From: Cinnamomum chago
Taxonomy: Eukaryota; Streptophyta; Magnoliopsida; Laurales; Lauraceae
Assembly: GCA_038049695.1 (NCBI GenBank)
Contig: CP142453.1
Span: forward strand, 22,608,001 to 22,672,000
Reading direction: 5' to 3'
DNA length: 64,000 nt
Each line of letters begins with the position of its first letter. Position 1 is the stretch's first letter. The notes under the pieces were generated by a model. It did no database searches. It saw nothing but the letters and a program-made list of their open reading frames with translations, and was not told where the DNA came from. Made by a program: the position numbers and the translations under genes. Of this stretch, positions 38,101 to 51,184 are shown one piece after another.

Positions 38101-40531
38101 ATAATGTAGTTTGGCTTTGGTAACTACTAAAATACACAATAAGTAATATCATCATCAACAAAGCCTTGCCCCACCTATGTTGGAGTTTACTACAAAAAAG
38201 TAATTTATGCATGACGGAGAGCAGGCATGGTACTAGCATAGCATGCTCATTCAGATCTCACCAATCCCAATCCAGGACCCCCCCCCCCTCCCCCACACAC
38301 ACCACCACACACACACACAAAAAAAAACACACACACCACAAAAATATTCCCCCAAATGCCATGATTGGCATGCATGATGCATCCATGTCGGCTTCATAAA
38401 GTGGCTGTCACCAGAAGGGGTTTCCACTACATTCTCCTCAGTCCTCAGTCCTCAATGCCTATATATTTCTTAACAAACTGAGGTTGAGGCATTGGTTGTG
38501 GAACAAGAAAACTGGAACAGTCAAAGGTAACGTGGGAACATCACTAGTATTGGAATGATTTAGCATAAAAACATTTGAAATCAAAGCATATATCAGTACT
38601 CACCATTCCGCCTGACACTATCCACAAACCAACCCAAAGTAACAATGAAAAGAGCATTCCTTGGTCCATGCTTAAGAGCATGTTCAAACTTACGCCCTCC
38701 AAAGCTGTAAACAATGTTAAGAATCCAAGTAAAGTTCTGCTGAAAAACACAATAGAGAAACATCTTTGTAGCAAGAAATAAAAATAAAAATAAAATAAAA
38801 CACCCTCTTCAGAGAATGCCAATAGGATATCTGGACCACTAAATGAGTGCACTGAGGATGTAAATTGGGACTGTATTGACCGTCTAATCTTTCTGTTGCA
38901 ACCATTACTTGCTTTCTTGCCTCTGTCACATCATGGAATAAAAACATGAATAAGTAGACATTTAGCAACTCAAATAAACGAAAATAACATTAAAAAGTAA
39001 GAGCATGTATATATTTATATCAAATGGTTAATCAATGAATACAAATATGAAAAAACCAAAGGCATCAATGATAGAAGCAGAACAAAAGAAACGTGTAACC
39101 AAATTCTACAAAATGATTGCCTAGAGCAACATATCTAACAACTACCTAAATTTGCTCACTTATAATATCAGACATTAAAAGGGATAAAAGAAAAATACCC
39201 AAGGACAAATCATATTGAAAAGGATAGTATCAAAGGAATTCCTATTGAGAACTTAAAGTTCAATGGGTAGTCATTTTTTAAATGCTTTCTTAGCCATGTT
39301 TAATAAAGACTGGAAATGAAATCAGGATAAAAGAAAATTGGCAAGATCAGAATCCTTGGCATACATGTAAATGAGAATACAGTTCAGATGCTTATGTTTT
39401 GTATTGTTGAAAGATATACAAAAGGGCTCTTGATTCTACGGCTATGCTCACTGGGCACACATTGATTACATGTGAGGGAGGGCATCTACTCTTAAAATTA
39501 AAGCAGAGGAGACAAGGATACAACACCCATTTTGAAGTGCCCAGAACTCCATGTAACACACATCATAAGAGGTCAGGAGTCAGGACTTTCCTTAAAATTC
39601 CCTACCAATAGAAAATCTCAATTTTAGATAAGCTTTATCAGTAACTTACTAATTTTATTCACTGGTAAAGCCGACAACCATCTTTACAGATCTTCATAAA
39701 TTCTTGTTTCGAATTGATATTCAGAAAATAGTCACCCTGAGCTGACACAGCCTAGTACTGAGCTGAATGGTGAATTTTTGGAGATTGCATGCAAAACTTA
39801 TTTTCATGAACTTTGCTATGAAACTTGTGCACCCAAATCTGGAAGTATCTGAGATCTGAACCATTTAACAGGCTACGACAACTGGGTGTTTCCTTTTCTT
39901 CATGGACTTTCTGAATTTATGCTATTTGCAAAGGTAAATTTTCAGTTGTACTTGTACAGCATCAATTCACGGATTTAACAACTAAAACCTTGCAAGGGAA
40001 TCCTTCCACTGAAAATGTTATTGCCCCAGACTGTTGGCAAACACAAATCCCATCTCTCTTTCCTAATATTCATGTAATTTGCAGTTCAACCAATCAGGAA
40101 TGAGACAGTATAACTTAAAGTTATAATCACAAAACTAATAATTGAGTAAAATTCACATGCTTTCCCACGGTTAAAAACTTAAAAACACTAAGACTCAACA
40201 ACAATTCAAGGCCAGACAAGACCCAAATCAGGAAATGACCTTACAACCCTTTATTAAAAGAACAAACCCATAACCGTAAACTAATGAATCAGACAAATAC
40301 AGAAGCAAACAAATCTCAAAGTCCTAATCCATGAATACCTTTAGATAGTCCTGTGACACATATAACAAGACCGGAAAACGGTCCAGTCCCTCGAACAATA
40401 GGCTCTGATGCAGCAGAGGAAGAAGCAGGCGACATGGGCTCGGTGGAGTGTAATCCCCCCAAAGAAGAAATTCCAACAAATAGCCTTGAACAGCCTTTGC
40501 TTTCAATCACCTCCACTCTATTACAAGCCAT
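29114..40531 (-). CDS. Two-BRCT-domain protein, plant nuclear DNA-repair type (complete)
   Basis: BRCT modules bind phosphorylated partners in DNA-damage and replication complexes; the partner here is unknown. Ten coding exons: 40531-40339, 38922-38831, 38706-38604, 37973-37711, 36696-36565, 35738-35616, 33606-33457, 30950-30733, 30261-30108 and 29332-29114. They sum to 1647 nt, 548 aa plus stop. BRCT 1 spans about residues 51-137 (GPFSGLVICVTGL; conserved Trp in LGWFVDSV at 121). BRCT 2 spans about 205-270 (GCGATHVV; Trp in PLWILKTAKEK at 264). A basic RARRGRRM near 345 may be a nuclear signal. The C-terminal third (about 425-548) is predicted globular but unrecognised. All introns are GT-AG except intron 2, which is AT-AC. 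Start is the first Met in frame (MACNRVEV). The nearest plant relative I recall is an uncharacterised BRCT repair-type protein, so I give no symbol. Confidence 0.92.
31402..31702. mobile_element. TIR MITE in BRCT intron 7
   Basis: This element of about 300 bp starts GGGCCTATTCTTTTAG and ends AAAGAAAAAGGCCC, imperfect inverted ends. The interior is rich in GGAATTC-like words. It is non-coding and the target duplication is unclear. Confidence 0.5.
32480..32876 (+). mobile_element. RTE-type LINE 3' remnant
   Basis: Plus-strand translation across a few frame breaks matches the C-terminal end of RTE reverse transcriptase: words like EHLGVASIDDKLRETC, then LSWFPHIQCRP, then PLRKSFSLRVDG. It is followed by TTGGGACAAGCC and a GGT trinucleotide tail (about 32855-32875), the usual simple-repeat ending of plant RTE elements. 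It is dead, 5'-truncated, and lies in BRCT intron 7. Confidence 0.7.
34062..34768. mobile_element. Possible MITE of about 700 bp containing a G21 run
   Basis: Weak inverted ends: GGGGTCGTTTGCCTATTATG on the left and the complement of GAGGGCATTTGTTGCATTCA on the right. The interior has several ATTTACATATG-like words near the right end. It is non-coding and in BRCT intron 6. The ends are only roughly similar, so the element is uncertain. Confidence 0.4.
34300..34320 (+). repeat. Uninterrupted run of 21 G
   Basis: A GGGCC precedes the run and TGTGTTT follows. It can form G-quadruplexes. Its exact length may be affected by sequencing or assembly. Confidence 0.9.
34862..35157. mobile_element. Small palindrome-word element (ACCAGACTGG word)
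   Basis: The outer ends ATGTTTTAAAAACCAG and the complement of ATGTTTTCAGAACTAG are imperfect inverted repeats. The interior has many ACTGG, GGTCAGA, CTGGTC and AACCAG words in both orientations. It is non-coding and in BRCT intron 6. Confidence 0.5.
38278..38338. repeat. Poly-C and (CA)n low-complexity tract
   Basis: An eleven-C run, a CCCCC run and CACA repeats lie in BRCT intron 3. Confidence 0.9.
38707..38830 (-). other. AT-AC intron with U12-type signals in the BRCT gene
   Basis: The exon ends ...GTGGTCCAG and the intron begins ATATCCTA, matching the minor-spliceosome donor (ATATCCT). The intron ends TTCTTAAC, nine bases, then AC before AGCTTTGGAGG. TTCTTAAC matches the U12 branch-site consensus, with the branch A about 10-11 nt from the end. 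Splicing here joins HLVVQ to SFGGRKF, the expected BRCT core, in phase. No GT-AG alternative gives an intact frame at this place. Length is 124 bp. Confidence 0.9.
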
Positions 40532-43271
40532 ATTTTTTTTCTCATCAATCACTTCTAATAAAATCACTCACCTTAGAATCACTCAACACGCTTCTCAGAT
40601 TCAAGGAAGAAGCATGAAATTCTTTAATGTTTTAAACTGGTTTGCATCTTCAAAGAAACAAAAACAAAATCAATCTTAAATTCTTCAAAAATGGCTTAAA
40701 AACTAACCATGTTATCATAAGAATTTCAAACTTCTCCTCCAGGAAACTGTGAAATCAAACCAAAAGGAGAAAACCCAAATCAACTGAAATCACATCACAT
40801 TACAGGGAATGCCAAAAGCTGGAATCTTGCAGAGAATTTCAAAGAACCTTCAAACAATGCCAACCTTCTTCAGACAAAAGTCAACAAAACCATAAGAATC
40901 AACTGTTAAAAACGCATCAAATCCATCAAAATCTCAGAGAATCAAAGCTCGCAGAAGCCAAAAAAAAAAAAACAGATTACTGTTACCGACTATTCAGATC
41001 ATTACAAACCAACAAAAAACCCCTTCCAATAAACCATCAGAAAAACCCAAACTACTGATTTTCAGACTCTCTAAACGCAATACAAGATCTAAAACACACA
41101 AAAAATAAAAATTCAAAGAATTCAAATTTTTTTTAGAGATTTCTAGGGGAAAACAAAACCACTTGCAAGAATACTACAAAACGTTTCCCAAGAAAATTGC
41201 ATGCTTCCATGCACCCAAACAGCAAGACTAACAGAAAAAAAAAATCAACAAAATCGTTCAAAACATGAAGATTTTAGCGGAAAATTCAGAGAATCCAAGC
41301 AGAGAAGAAGGAAATGAAAGAAAGATGAGAAGAAGAAGAAGAAGAGAAGATGGAGCTTTTGAAGCAGTTTGAGAGATTGCGAGAAGCATGGAATTGTGAT
41401 TTTGAATGATTGTCTCTTTTCAAGGATTTTTTTTGAAGCCAAGAGTGGAACGAGTGCTTGCTTTGTTTTCTGGAAAAAGCACTTTTTTGGAGGTTTGAAA
41501 TGGGAATCCTATTCGTACCTGTTTGGCGAAAGGGGAACGGGATTTCTAATTTCCACGCTCCTGAGGACCTGATCTAAACAAGGAGAAGTTGGTTAAATAA
41601 TCTATTTCTTTCCTAGACTAAAAATTGGATATTTGGATGAACATGCCATTAATGAGTCTCATTACTTTGGACCCTTCATACATTGCCTTTGAAAAGGACC
41701 AGTTTCGATGGGTCACGTTTTGCAGCTAAATTCTATGGAATCCTCACTGATTTTATCTTAGGGTATGGAAAATCCAGATTTAGAACACGTTTGGTGAATA
41801 AGGAGGAATCCTCTGTTTAGTAACTGTGAATTTCTCGAGGATTTGTGTTCCTTGTTTTTCTTATGAAAGGCATTTTAGACTTCGGGTATCACTAGGGCTT
41901 TGAAATGAGAGGAGCTCTACATTGGGTCACATATTAAAATTTTGAGGCACTCGAAATGAATGTCCTATAGTGTAGGTGATCTTGATCGAGCGTGGCTAAG
42001 ACATATCCATACCATGCTTGACTTTAGAAACATATGCATGCATCTAGCCCAAGCCCAACATGGGTCATAAGTTTTGAAGCCCAAGTCCACCCATTTAGTT
42101 AATTGGGGCAGGACAGGCTGAACGAAGATATTTGTCATTTGTCCGTGCTTTTTTAGTTTTTTTTTTTTTTTGGACAATTATTGCTAGATTATGAGTTCTA
42201 ATTATTTGGAGTGGATATTGGACTTTCTATCACTTAATCCAAGTCCCACCCAAATACTAAACAGTCCAGATTATAAATCTAAGGCTAGCTCGACTCACGA
42301 GCACCCCCAAGCCGAGGCCCCTAGCCTCCAAAATTAGTAGGGTTCCTCATGAGGCTTTGACTTTGATGAGGACACATTTTGTATGAGGATGGTGTTGCAG
42401 AAAAACAATGGGCATCGGAATTTTTGGGCATCTTCCTCGATGAGTTGTTCAATATGACTGATAAAATCTTTTAAATTGTCTGATTTTGGTTGTGTTTTTT
42501 TTACAATGGAGATGATTTTAGAATCCAGAGTCCGACCTATTAGGTAAGAAGAAACATATTGTTGTAGAAGGACCGTGCACAAGTCCTAAGAGAAATAAAA
42601 ATTCCTAGTTGAGAAATGGAATTACATTGTGAGTTCAACTATTGAAAATTCGAACTACTAAAAATGAATGCCCTTCACGTGAATTTGATCTACTCAAATT
42701 TCATTGCCACAAGATAACCATTAATTAATCAATTGTATTGAGATTTGGGGTAATCTCATATACAAAATGCATTCTTTTGAGCAGCTTGCTTTTATTATTT
42801 ATTTATAGGCAAGCTCCACTATTGAGTTCCGGTCATTCTACTTAGGATTTCTCTAAGCCTAGCCTCAATTATTGAAGCTCTTCTCCAAACTTTACTCCAT
42901 TTGAATTAACAGAGGCGCCAACACAGTCCTTGTTGAGTGGTGCGGGCACCTTGATTTTACAGTGTATGCATTTTGTTTAGGTGTGTTGTAAAGTAAAGGT
43001 GGGTGTCATATCTTAATAAAGGTGAGTTAAAGTATGAGATGAAGTAAGATTAGGGAGAAAGAGAGAGAGAGAGAGGGGTAAAAAAAAAAAAGGTGACCTT
43101 TTGTAGTAACTTTGCTTTATCACACTTTACTATACTTTTATGTGACAAAGAAAAGGCAGCTTGTCGTAAAATATACAGAACAGGGTAAGAATATGTCGAA
43201 TGTGAGCTTACCTTCACTTTACCTGTTGCTAAACAAAATCACCAAATCAAGAAGAATAGCCCACGATGTGC

Positions 43272-43330
<59 letters not shown>

Positions 43331-46300
43331 CTGAGGCCGTGAGAGGCATCCTTGTGGGCATCAGGCTGACCCACACCACATGAACACACATGAGCCCCCC
43401 ACCTCAATTCAAAGTGTTTTTGGCAATTAACTAGTTAAGTGAAAGTAAAGTGAATACTAACAAGAAATGACAATGGGTCATATTCAAAGTACATAATTTT
43501 AAAATTTCCTCCGAATTTTTCAAAAAAAGTAAAAAAAAAAACAACCTCCTTTCTCCACTAAAAGACAAAAACACTCAACTTTTCTATAAAAAATAAAAAT
43601 GATTTCATACCAAACAATTAAAAACAAAACCGTATTATAACCCCTTATATTTTATTCTCTCTTAATTTGATATTTCACCTCACCGTGCTCCTATTCACCA
43701 TATATCCAAAGACTCCTAATATATATATATATATATATATATCACAAAACTCAGGGAACTTTCTAATAGGGTCCTCCTTCTTTACTAGGTAGGGACGTGG
43801 GGCTAGTGGGCTACCCAAGAAAGGAAAAGCTACTTTGACTTTTTTTTTATTTTTTTATTTTTTTTATTTTGAAACATCTGGTTGATGTTTACTTTGACTG
43901 ATTTTATTCCCCCTTTCGTTTTAAAAAAAGGTTCTTTTCAGCCCCAACAGTCTCTCTTTCATTTGGATGGATCATACACCAAAATTTAGGTCTAGTTTGT
44001 GGTCTCATTTGCAATGAGGGCCCCTGCAATTCATACACAATATATTTGCATTTTGATGCATCCAATCCAGGGCCCTGTTTGAGTAAGAAATATTTGCCTG
44101 CCACGTTTGTAAATCACATTCATGAAAGCGGTACTGACTAATTGAAACGTAAATTCGCTGTCCACCTCATAGTGAAAATGTTTTGATCGTTTTGCAATAA
44201 CAGTATGGAAGTTAAGGTTGGGACCCATGTTTTAAAACAAACACCTGTATTTATGTTGAATAACCTTTTCTCCTTTCTGTTTTTTTTTTTTATTTAGTAT
44301 GAATGCTTTTCTATAAGAAAAAAAAAGTAAATAGCAGCTTGATTTTCAACATTTATGTATAAACCTTTCTTATTTTTGAGGATAGAGGGTGGGAAAGGCG
44401 AAGAATTCCTTGAAAAATGAAAATCTATAGACTTTTGTGTCTGCTGATGCTTCACAAATGTTTCCTTAATATGATTCTACCAAAACCACTTATCCTTGTA
44501 ATCATGTGCACTTCAACAGCTGAAGAATATTCAAAGTCAAGCCCTTCACTTAATAAATAAATTGAACTAGAATATGAGAAACTAAACTTTTTTTATATCA
44601 CGGGTATCCTTGAGGTATTTGACCCAACAAGAGTACTAATCCCCTATGTGGCACATGCTAAACCCACAAGTAGGGGCGAACCCAAGAAATTAAACTGGAG
44701 GGGGCGGGCGGCAAATGTTAAAAGAATTTATTAATTTCTAGAATTTATAGGTAGATTTTTTAAAAAATCTACCTTTTTTTCAGGTATGAAAATATATTAA
44801 TTTCTAGAATTTATAGGCAGATTTTTTTTTAAATTAAACTTTTGTTAGATATCAGTCCCACCAGCTTATGTAAATTTCGGGCGGTTTTGAACACAAACTG
44901 TGGGAAGCAAACCCACATCTTATGCCACTCCACCAACTTTTAGGTAGGTATATAAGAAACAAAAGTCAAAACTTTAGAATCAAATCCATTTTTCTAAAAA
45001 ATTAAATATAATTAAAAAAAACTGTCTATTATCAGATGTTCTTATTCACATTTTTACATGGTTTTTTTGTAGTTTTGATTGGAATTTTACATCAGTTTTT
45101 AATTAAGTTACATATTTCTTTGCTGAGAGATATATTTATAATATCACAATACCATCATGCAATCTGCAGTTTGGGTAGCAACAATCTAGTCCATAGGCTG
45201 GTTCTCTATGGTCGTATAAACTTATATAACACATATATTTTTGTCCAGGATACAATCCATCAATGGCCTCAAATTAGTCCCTTCAAGTCACACAAAAAGT
45301 CTTTTTTTTTCATATATATACACTTTGACGTCGCTGTTGCATGTGAACCACGATTGCAATGTAGGCTCATTAGCTTAAAATCTTAGATCTAAATTTTAGT
45401 TTCATTTGTGGAGAAAGATTCAAAAGAAAGCATGGATTATTTAATCTTAACTCTTGGGAAATGTGAATCAAACGTGGTTGATCAGATATAGTGGACTGAG
45501 CAACCGACGTGAATGGAAATTAATTTTGCTTAAGGCTAGCTTGTTTTATGTAATTGAATTCTCAAATTGTATATCTATGCAGTTAAAAATAAATATTTAA
45601 AGGTGAATATTTAAAAATGTCCATAAAATAGCGTCTCCTTTTGTGGAAATTAAAGAAGTATTTGTGTACGCTACATGAAAATGGAAACACTATTTCCGCT
45701 TCCGCAGCAGTCGCCCACCTCTTAGTTAGGATCTCATTTTCGTGCTCTTAGTTAGGATCTCGTTTTCGTGTGCTTGTGGAGAAAAACAAACTCAAAATCG
45801 AAGTTTCATTGGTGAATCCGGCTCGCAGTCAACAATATTAATTTGGCACACACAAAAAAAAGAAGAGAAGTTTCATTGGTGAAGGAGAAGAACTGTACAA
45901 ATTTCTCTCCCATTTCCACGGAACTTTCGTTGAGGGAATATGGAAAATAAATATCCTCCATTACCCTAATAATTTAATATCTAAGAAAGTTAAGGTCCCA
46001 TCAACATCTCTACCTAGCTATATCATTTATAGCTCGCTTATTTAATAATTTTTGGCAAAGCTCATTTCATAGTGTAATTGGAAACGCCAAAATATGGTGT
46101 AGAATGAATTGAACTTAGTCACAACACTAACAAGCAACAAATTATGCCATTTGAGAAGGAAATGAAGGGCACCATGGACACACAACTTTTTCAGTTCCCC
46201 ATCACTTTCGGATCACGAAATGTTGCTGTAATCGTTGCTTTTGTTTAATCATCCCATTGACCCGCAATAAAGAATACAAGTCAAGTGGAGCCAGCCATGG

Positions 46301-46812
46301 AAAATATTTCGGGGAAAAGTGATACTTTGTTCATTTGCAAAAGAAGGAATCCATAGACAAATCCAAGCCTAATAAAGTGCTACATGCCTCCCCCAAATAA
46401 ATATTACGTGGACATGAGAAATAATTTTTTCATTTTTTTTTCTTTCCGTAATTCTAACGTATTAGTGGCCCGCATCTAAAATCTAAATCGCTCAAAATCA
46501 CTTATCTCACTTTCTTCGGTTGTTGAGAAAGATTTTACTCCACTAGAAGTTATGCTGAGCAACCAATTGATTATAAATATAGACATCACTTGTTACCAAA
46601 CATATATAAGGTTTGTGCAATGAGAAAATTCCTTAATTGAGAGGAAGATTATTTTAATTTTCCGAGCAACCCACTCCTTTGTTTGATGCCATATGATGTG
46701 ACAATGAACAAAAATTGATAAAATGAATTTCCCTTAAACTTGGATTTCCTATGAGATGGGCTGGAATGCAGGATTCCACACTTGCAAAAACCTAATCCGA
46801 GAAGCTCACCAG
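40532..46812. other. Intergenic region upstream of the BRCT gene
   Basis: No gene is recognised. On the minus strand 41400-41280 is CT-rich (CTTCTTCTT), a likely 5' leader or core promoter zone of the BRCT gene. A microsatellite of TG, TA and GA units lies at 43267-43329. A direct repeat of TTAATTTCTAGAATTTATAGG lies near 44730 and 44790. A GTTAGGATCTC word is duplicated near 45730 and 45755. A minus-strand open frame at 42334-42582 (82 codons) has no recognised domain. Confidence 0.5.
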
Positions 46813-47822
46813 TAGGGCTGCACATGGGCAGTTCGGATCTGTTTAACACTAAAACCAACAACCAAGACGAACATGTCGGTTTTTTAATTAACCCATCCAC
46901 TCCGACCGATGGAGAGAGCTTAAACTGAACCGAACCGAACCGAATGGTTCGGTTTGGTTTGGTCGGTTAAACCGTTGTGTTTATTTTATTTTTTTTAAAT
47001 CAGACATTGAAAATTTCAAAATGATGATACCTCATCTTTTGTATTTATTCTAATGTTTAGTGCAAACATAAAAATCCAATATTCCATATTGAACTAAATG
47101 CATATAAAAAATCATTCTACTTAAAAAAGAGAGTGGACTAAACACAAGCTCACAAAAAAAAAAAAAAAAAAAACAACAACCAGCATGCGGTGAAACATTC
47201 ATTCCACTTGATATCATTTGGAATTACAATAGAATAATAGTTCATGTCAAGAAAAGTCACATACAAATAAAATGTGTATCAGAACCCACTGTATTTTTCA
47301 GAAATGAAGGTTTCTTAACACATTAGTTAGGTGAGACCAAAACCAACCATAAAAAAAGGCTAGGCTCTATTGGTTTTTCTAGCATTATCAAGAGTGCAAC
47401 ATTCTGATAAAAACTTCATTGAAACGAGGTAGAAATTATGATGAAAGGAAAACACCCTGTACAGTAATCATTCTATCTGAAATGAAGTATCAAAAAGCAT
47501 TTGAGAGATCAGAGGAGATGCACTGAGGCAGTGTTGACGGTTGAGTTCATGTGAGAATGAAGTTATGAAATGTAACTTTGAAAGTAGTAAAAACGAAACC
47601 TTAAGGCTAAAATAGTAAAAATGCAATACTTGAGTTACTGCATACAGCCGATTCGGTTTAAGCGGTTAACCGTGGGCTCAAACCGATAACCGACAGATGT
47701 AAACGGTTTTTATGATTTTCAAACAGTTAACCGAACCAATCTACTATAAACTGATCCGAACCGCCTGGTTCCGTCGGTTCGGCTCAATTTTACGGTGATA
47801 CTTGATTTTTTGTGCCGCCCTA
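46813..47822. mobile_element. hAT-like non-autonomous element, about 1 kb
   Basis: The ends are TAGGGCTGCACA and TGTGCCGCCCTA, near-complementary. CGGTTCGGTT, GGTTAACCG and related words cluster at both ends (46920-46975 and 47650-47790), as in the 20150-20697 element, but the middle is ordinary AT-rich sequence. Flanking 8-mers CTCACCAG and CCCATGAG match at five of eight, so the insertion is old. It has no coding capacity. Confidence 0.7.
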
Positions 47823-50800
47823 CCCATGAGGTTAAAAAGTTGACAATTTGACTGGTAATGTCTATATATTCTCATTGTAACCGGATCGGCCAATATCAAT
47901 TGGTCCAGGACTTTTAAATAGCCTTTTGAAAAGTGCACCGAGTGTGAATTCTCCACTCACAAGTCACAACAACACAAGGGCCAGAAGGTCAGGAACATGA
48001 ATTATTGGGTTTTCGTGCACCAGGTATCGTGCATTATCATGGTTGGCCATCCTTGCTAGTGGGTTCTACATTCGACTGGTTGATATTACTTGTTAGACAG
48101 TCCCCATCATGCAGGGAAAATGACATAAAGACTCTTATTCTCCTTCTTTTCTTATTTTTTCCCAACAGATTTAAATGGATTTAAATGGGAAAGAAGTCTC
48201 ACAAAGGTGGAAAGAGATAACCTACACAGGGTTTTGAACCCCGAACAGTCAGGTTAGAACTGACGGATCCCTACCCCAGTAAGAAACTGTGTTCTTTCGG
48301 GTAGTTGACTTTGGTAGATGATTCAGACCACAGAATCATGAGCTATACCTTCTGATAAGGGGGACCTTTTATTTTATGATAATTAACTCTGATGGGACTT
48401 GGGAGTTTCTGCCACATAATTCTCTTTCTTTTTTTCAGTTCTCGATGTTTGAGAGGATTCAAAATAAAACTCAGATTTTTATGATTTGAAATGGGTTTTC
48501 AGTTATGAATCTCCTCAATTTTAGATTCTCTGATATTCATTTGGACCGTAATACTTGAGTTTGGAGGAGACAGCATTACAAAACTTGGAAGATCTGGACT
48601 CAATAATGCTCTACTAACTATCATTATCTTCTCAGAAATTGAGTTTTGATCTCCTTGAACCCTAAACATGGATCATGGCCGACCCAAAGGACAGATCTGA
48701 TTAACCCGAAATACACGACATTAATCCAACATTAATGTCATTTACTGTCAAATATGATGAACCAAAGTGACATGACCAAAATATGGTTGGAAGGGTATCA
48801 TTGTCACACTAGTGGAGAATTTCATTTCCCTAGTTAGTTTAGATCACAAAGTTGCTTACCTCGAACTGAATTTAAGGGGATTTAGAGTAAAATGTGTTCT
48901 AGGAAAGGACTACTAAAGAAGCATGTAAGGTGGGGAGATTTTTAATGGTGGTCTACTTAGAGTAGTGTGGTGCCAATGGATGTGTAATCATTTAGTATTA
49001 AAGGAGACTATTTGGTGGCCGTCAGTTGATATCCATCATTTCTCCAACAACTTGAGTCTGACTGAGAAATTTAATAACGATCAAACAGGTGGTCCAAATA
49101 TTCCGAATCTATGAATATACGAATTATCTGCTTCAGCAATTCAGTATTAAAGTAGGATTTAGCCTTTTTTTTTTTGGCAGGTAGATTTTAGTGTTTTTCT
49201 TTGTCTTCGAATTTATTTTGGATAGATCTTATGTTAGAAGGGCAAGTTGATCGATTTATGAGCAGCCAGCATGTGAAGCCCACTAGATAGGCCTTCTTAT
49301 TATGGGTTAAGAGCCAAGAAAAATGAGTCTCATAAGAAAATCCTAGTACCATGTATTTCTTTGGGATTCGTTACATCCGAGGAGAAAGGTGAAATTGGAT
49401 ATGGTACAAGATCACGGGGGGATGAGATTGTGAAAGGGGCTGCATTGATTAAAGTTGGGCCAAAGTGAGCCCCATATAGTGGGTTTGATAATTTGAAATT
49501 GAATCTGGTACAAGATCACTAGGGAATGAGAGTGTAGAAGGGCCCGCAACTATTAAAGCTGGGCCAAAGTGGGACCCACATAGTTGGACTGAATAAGATG
49601 TAGCTCGTAAGAGAATATTTCTTGATTTACAAGTAATCCTAGACTAATGCAATAAAGTACAGTTGAGGCTTACTACTGCCTTCTATCATAGGGCGGATAG
49701 TCGATGATGAAACTGTGGGCTTGGTAAATGTAATTGATCGTCGGTCTAGACTGAATTGCTATTATTATTATTATATGGTCCAAGGGAAGCTTGCACTCCT
49801 TCTGTCCCTTTGTGTTGCACACCCGTTTGATATGAAAGAGTGCATGTCATCAATAATCTCATATCCATCCAGATGCAGTGTCCCTCAAATCCTGTGAAAG
49901 AGAAAATGTAAGGAATTAATTTTTCACATTTATATTTCTCACAATATATTATTAAAAATATGTGGAGAAACTTAAACAAGAAGAAAGGAAAAGGAAATCC
50001 ATCTTTTAAAAGGATTGAAGTATATTTCTTTACTTCCGATATTTCAATTTTTTCAGGAGAGCCACATCAAGATACAAATGGTTGTAGGATCTCTCCAAGG
50101 AGACGATGCACAAATGGATTGGGTTAACAATTGTATGCTGCATTTCTCTTTTTTGTATAGATTAAAAGGGAATGCCAAAAAATTCCCTCAATTTGGTCAT
50201 TAAAAGTATTAGTCAACCCGAAGCCAAATATCACTGTTAACAGATTGCATTTTAGTGCTTAGAAATTTTATGCCTTCTAGGCATAATCAATTACTGTGAT
50301 TCAAATCCAAAGGTAGCTTATTGTTGAATGAATCAATATTTTAATGTTAATTAGTGCCGATTCACATGTGCTGTGCAGCTCAACTTTTTGATTGAACATA
50401 GTTTTTTTTTTTTTGGTAGAAACCTTGGAACATAGTTGCAGCTCGCCATTCGGTATTTGTTGTTTTTACCGCAGCCCCCAACTGCCGACACGATTCAGAT
50501 GCAATGTGATAACTGTGCAGAAAAAGTCTTAAGAAGATTAGCAACATTCAGTTGGTCAAATGGCCCGCATTAAACTCAACCATCCAGCTTAAAACATAAT
50601 GATTAATGCCAAACTGCTATTGAAAACCCATAAAAACCAATCTTCTAATATGATATAAAGCAAACATCTCAATGAGAAATAGCCAACCGAGAGCAAATAA
50701 AGAGTTGACATAACCTGAAATAGCCACCGACTGCAGCTCAAGTAGATCTGAAGTGGAAATAACCTGTCATTATCTAAAGATTTAGTCAGGTTCCTTTGTC

Positions 50801-51184
50801 ATCATGAATCAAGAACAATTAGCCTCCTACTGAGGGTTGTGTTAACACTTAACAATACCCAAGACCTTTTCCAGAACAAGTGAAGATCACCAAAAATTCA
50901 TGGGCCATGCAATAAAGAGAAAAATATTCCTGCCAAAAGATTTAAAGAAATGTAGAACAAAAGTACCAGCGCAGCCTGCCGGAAAACTTCCAAAATGTGT
51001 TGACTGCCACTACTATTTAAACTTAATTGTACACCGCCATTAATTGTACACTTTTTCCCGCCCCTTTTTCTCTTCATATTTTTTTTTTTCTATTTTTTTG
51101 GCCCAAGCTTTGCTTTCCGTTTTTTCACTTCCATATACAGGTAAACAATAATGAACAGTGTGGAATTTTGTACACCATACAGCA
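47823..51184. other. Intergenic region downstream of CID7
   Basis: No gene is recognised. A diverged tandem duplication with a period of about 104 bp spans about 49391-49600 (shared words GGTACAAGATCAC and GGGCCAAAGTG). The 3' untranslated region of CID7 probably lies in the last few hundred bases before 51185. Confidence 0.45.

Noticed and set aside
40353-40679. Plus-strand open frame of 108 codons
   Set aside because: It is antisense to exon 1 of the BRCT gene and has no domain.
42334-42582. Minus-strand 82-codon frame
   Set aside because: Protein-like composition but no recognised family, no neighbouring exons and no start context; not strong enough to call.
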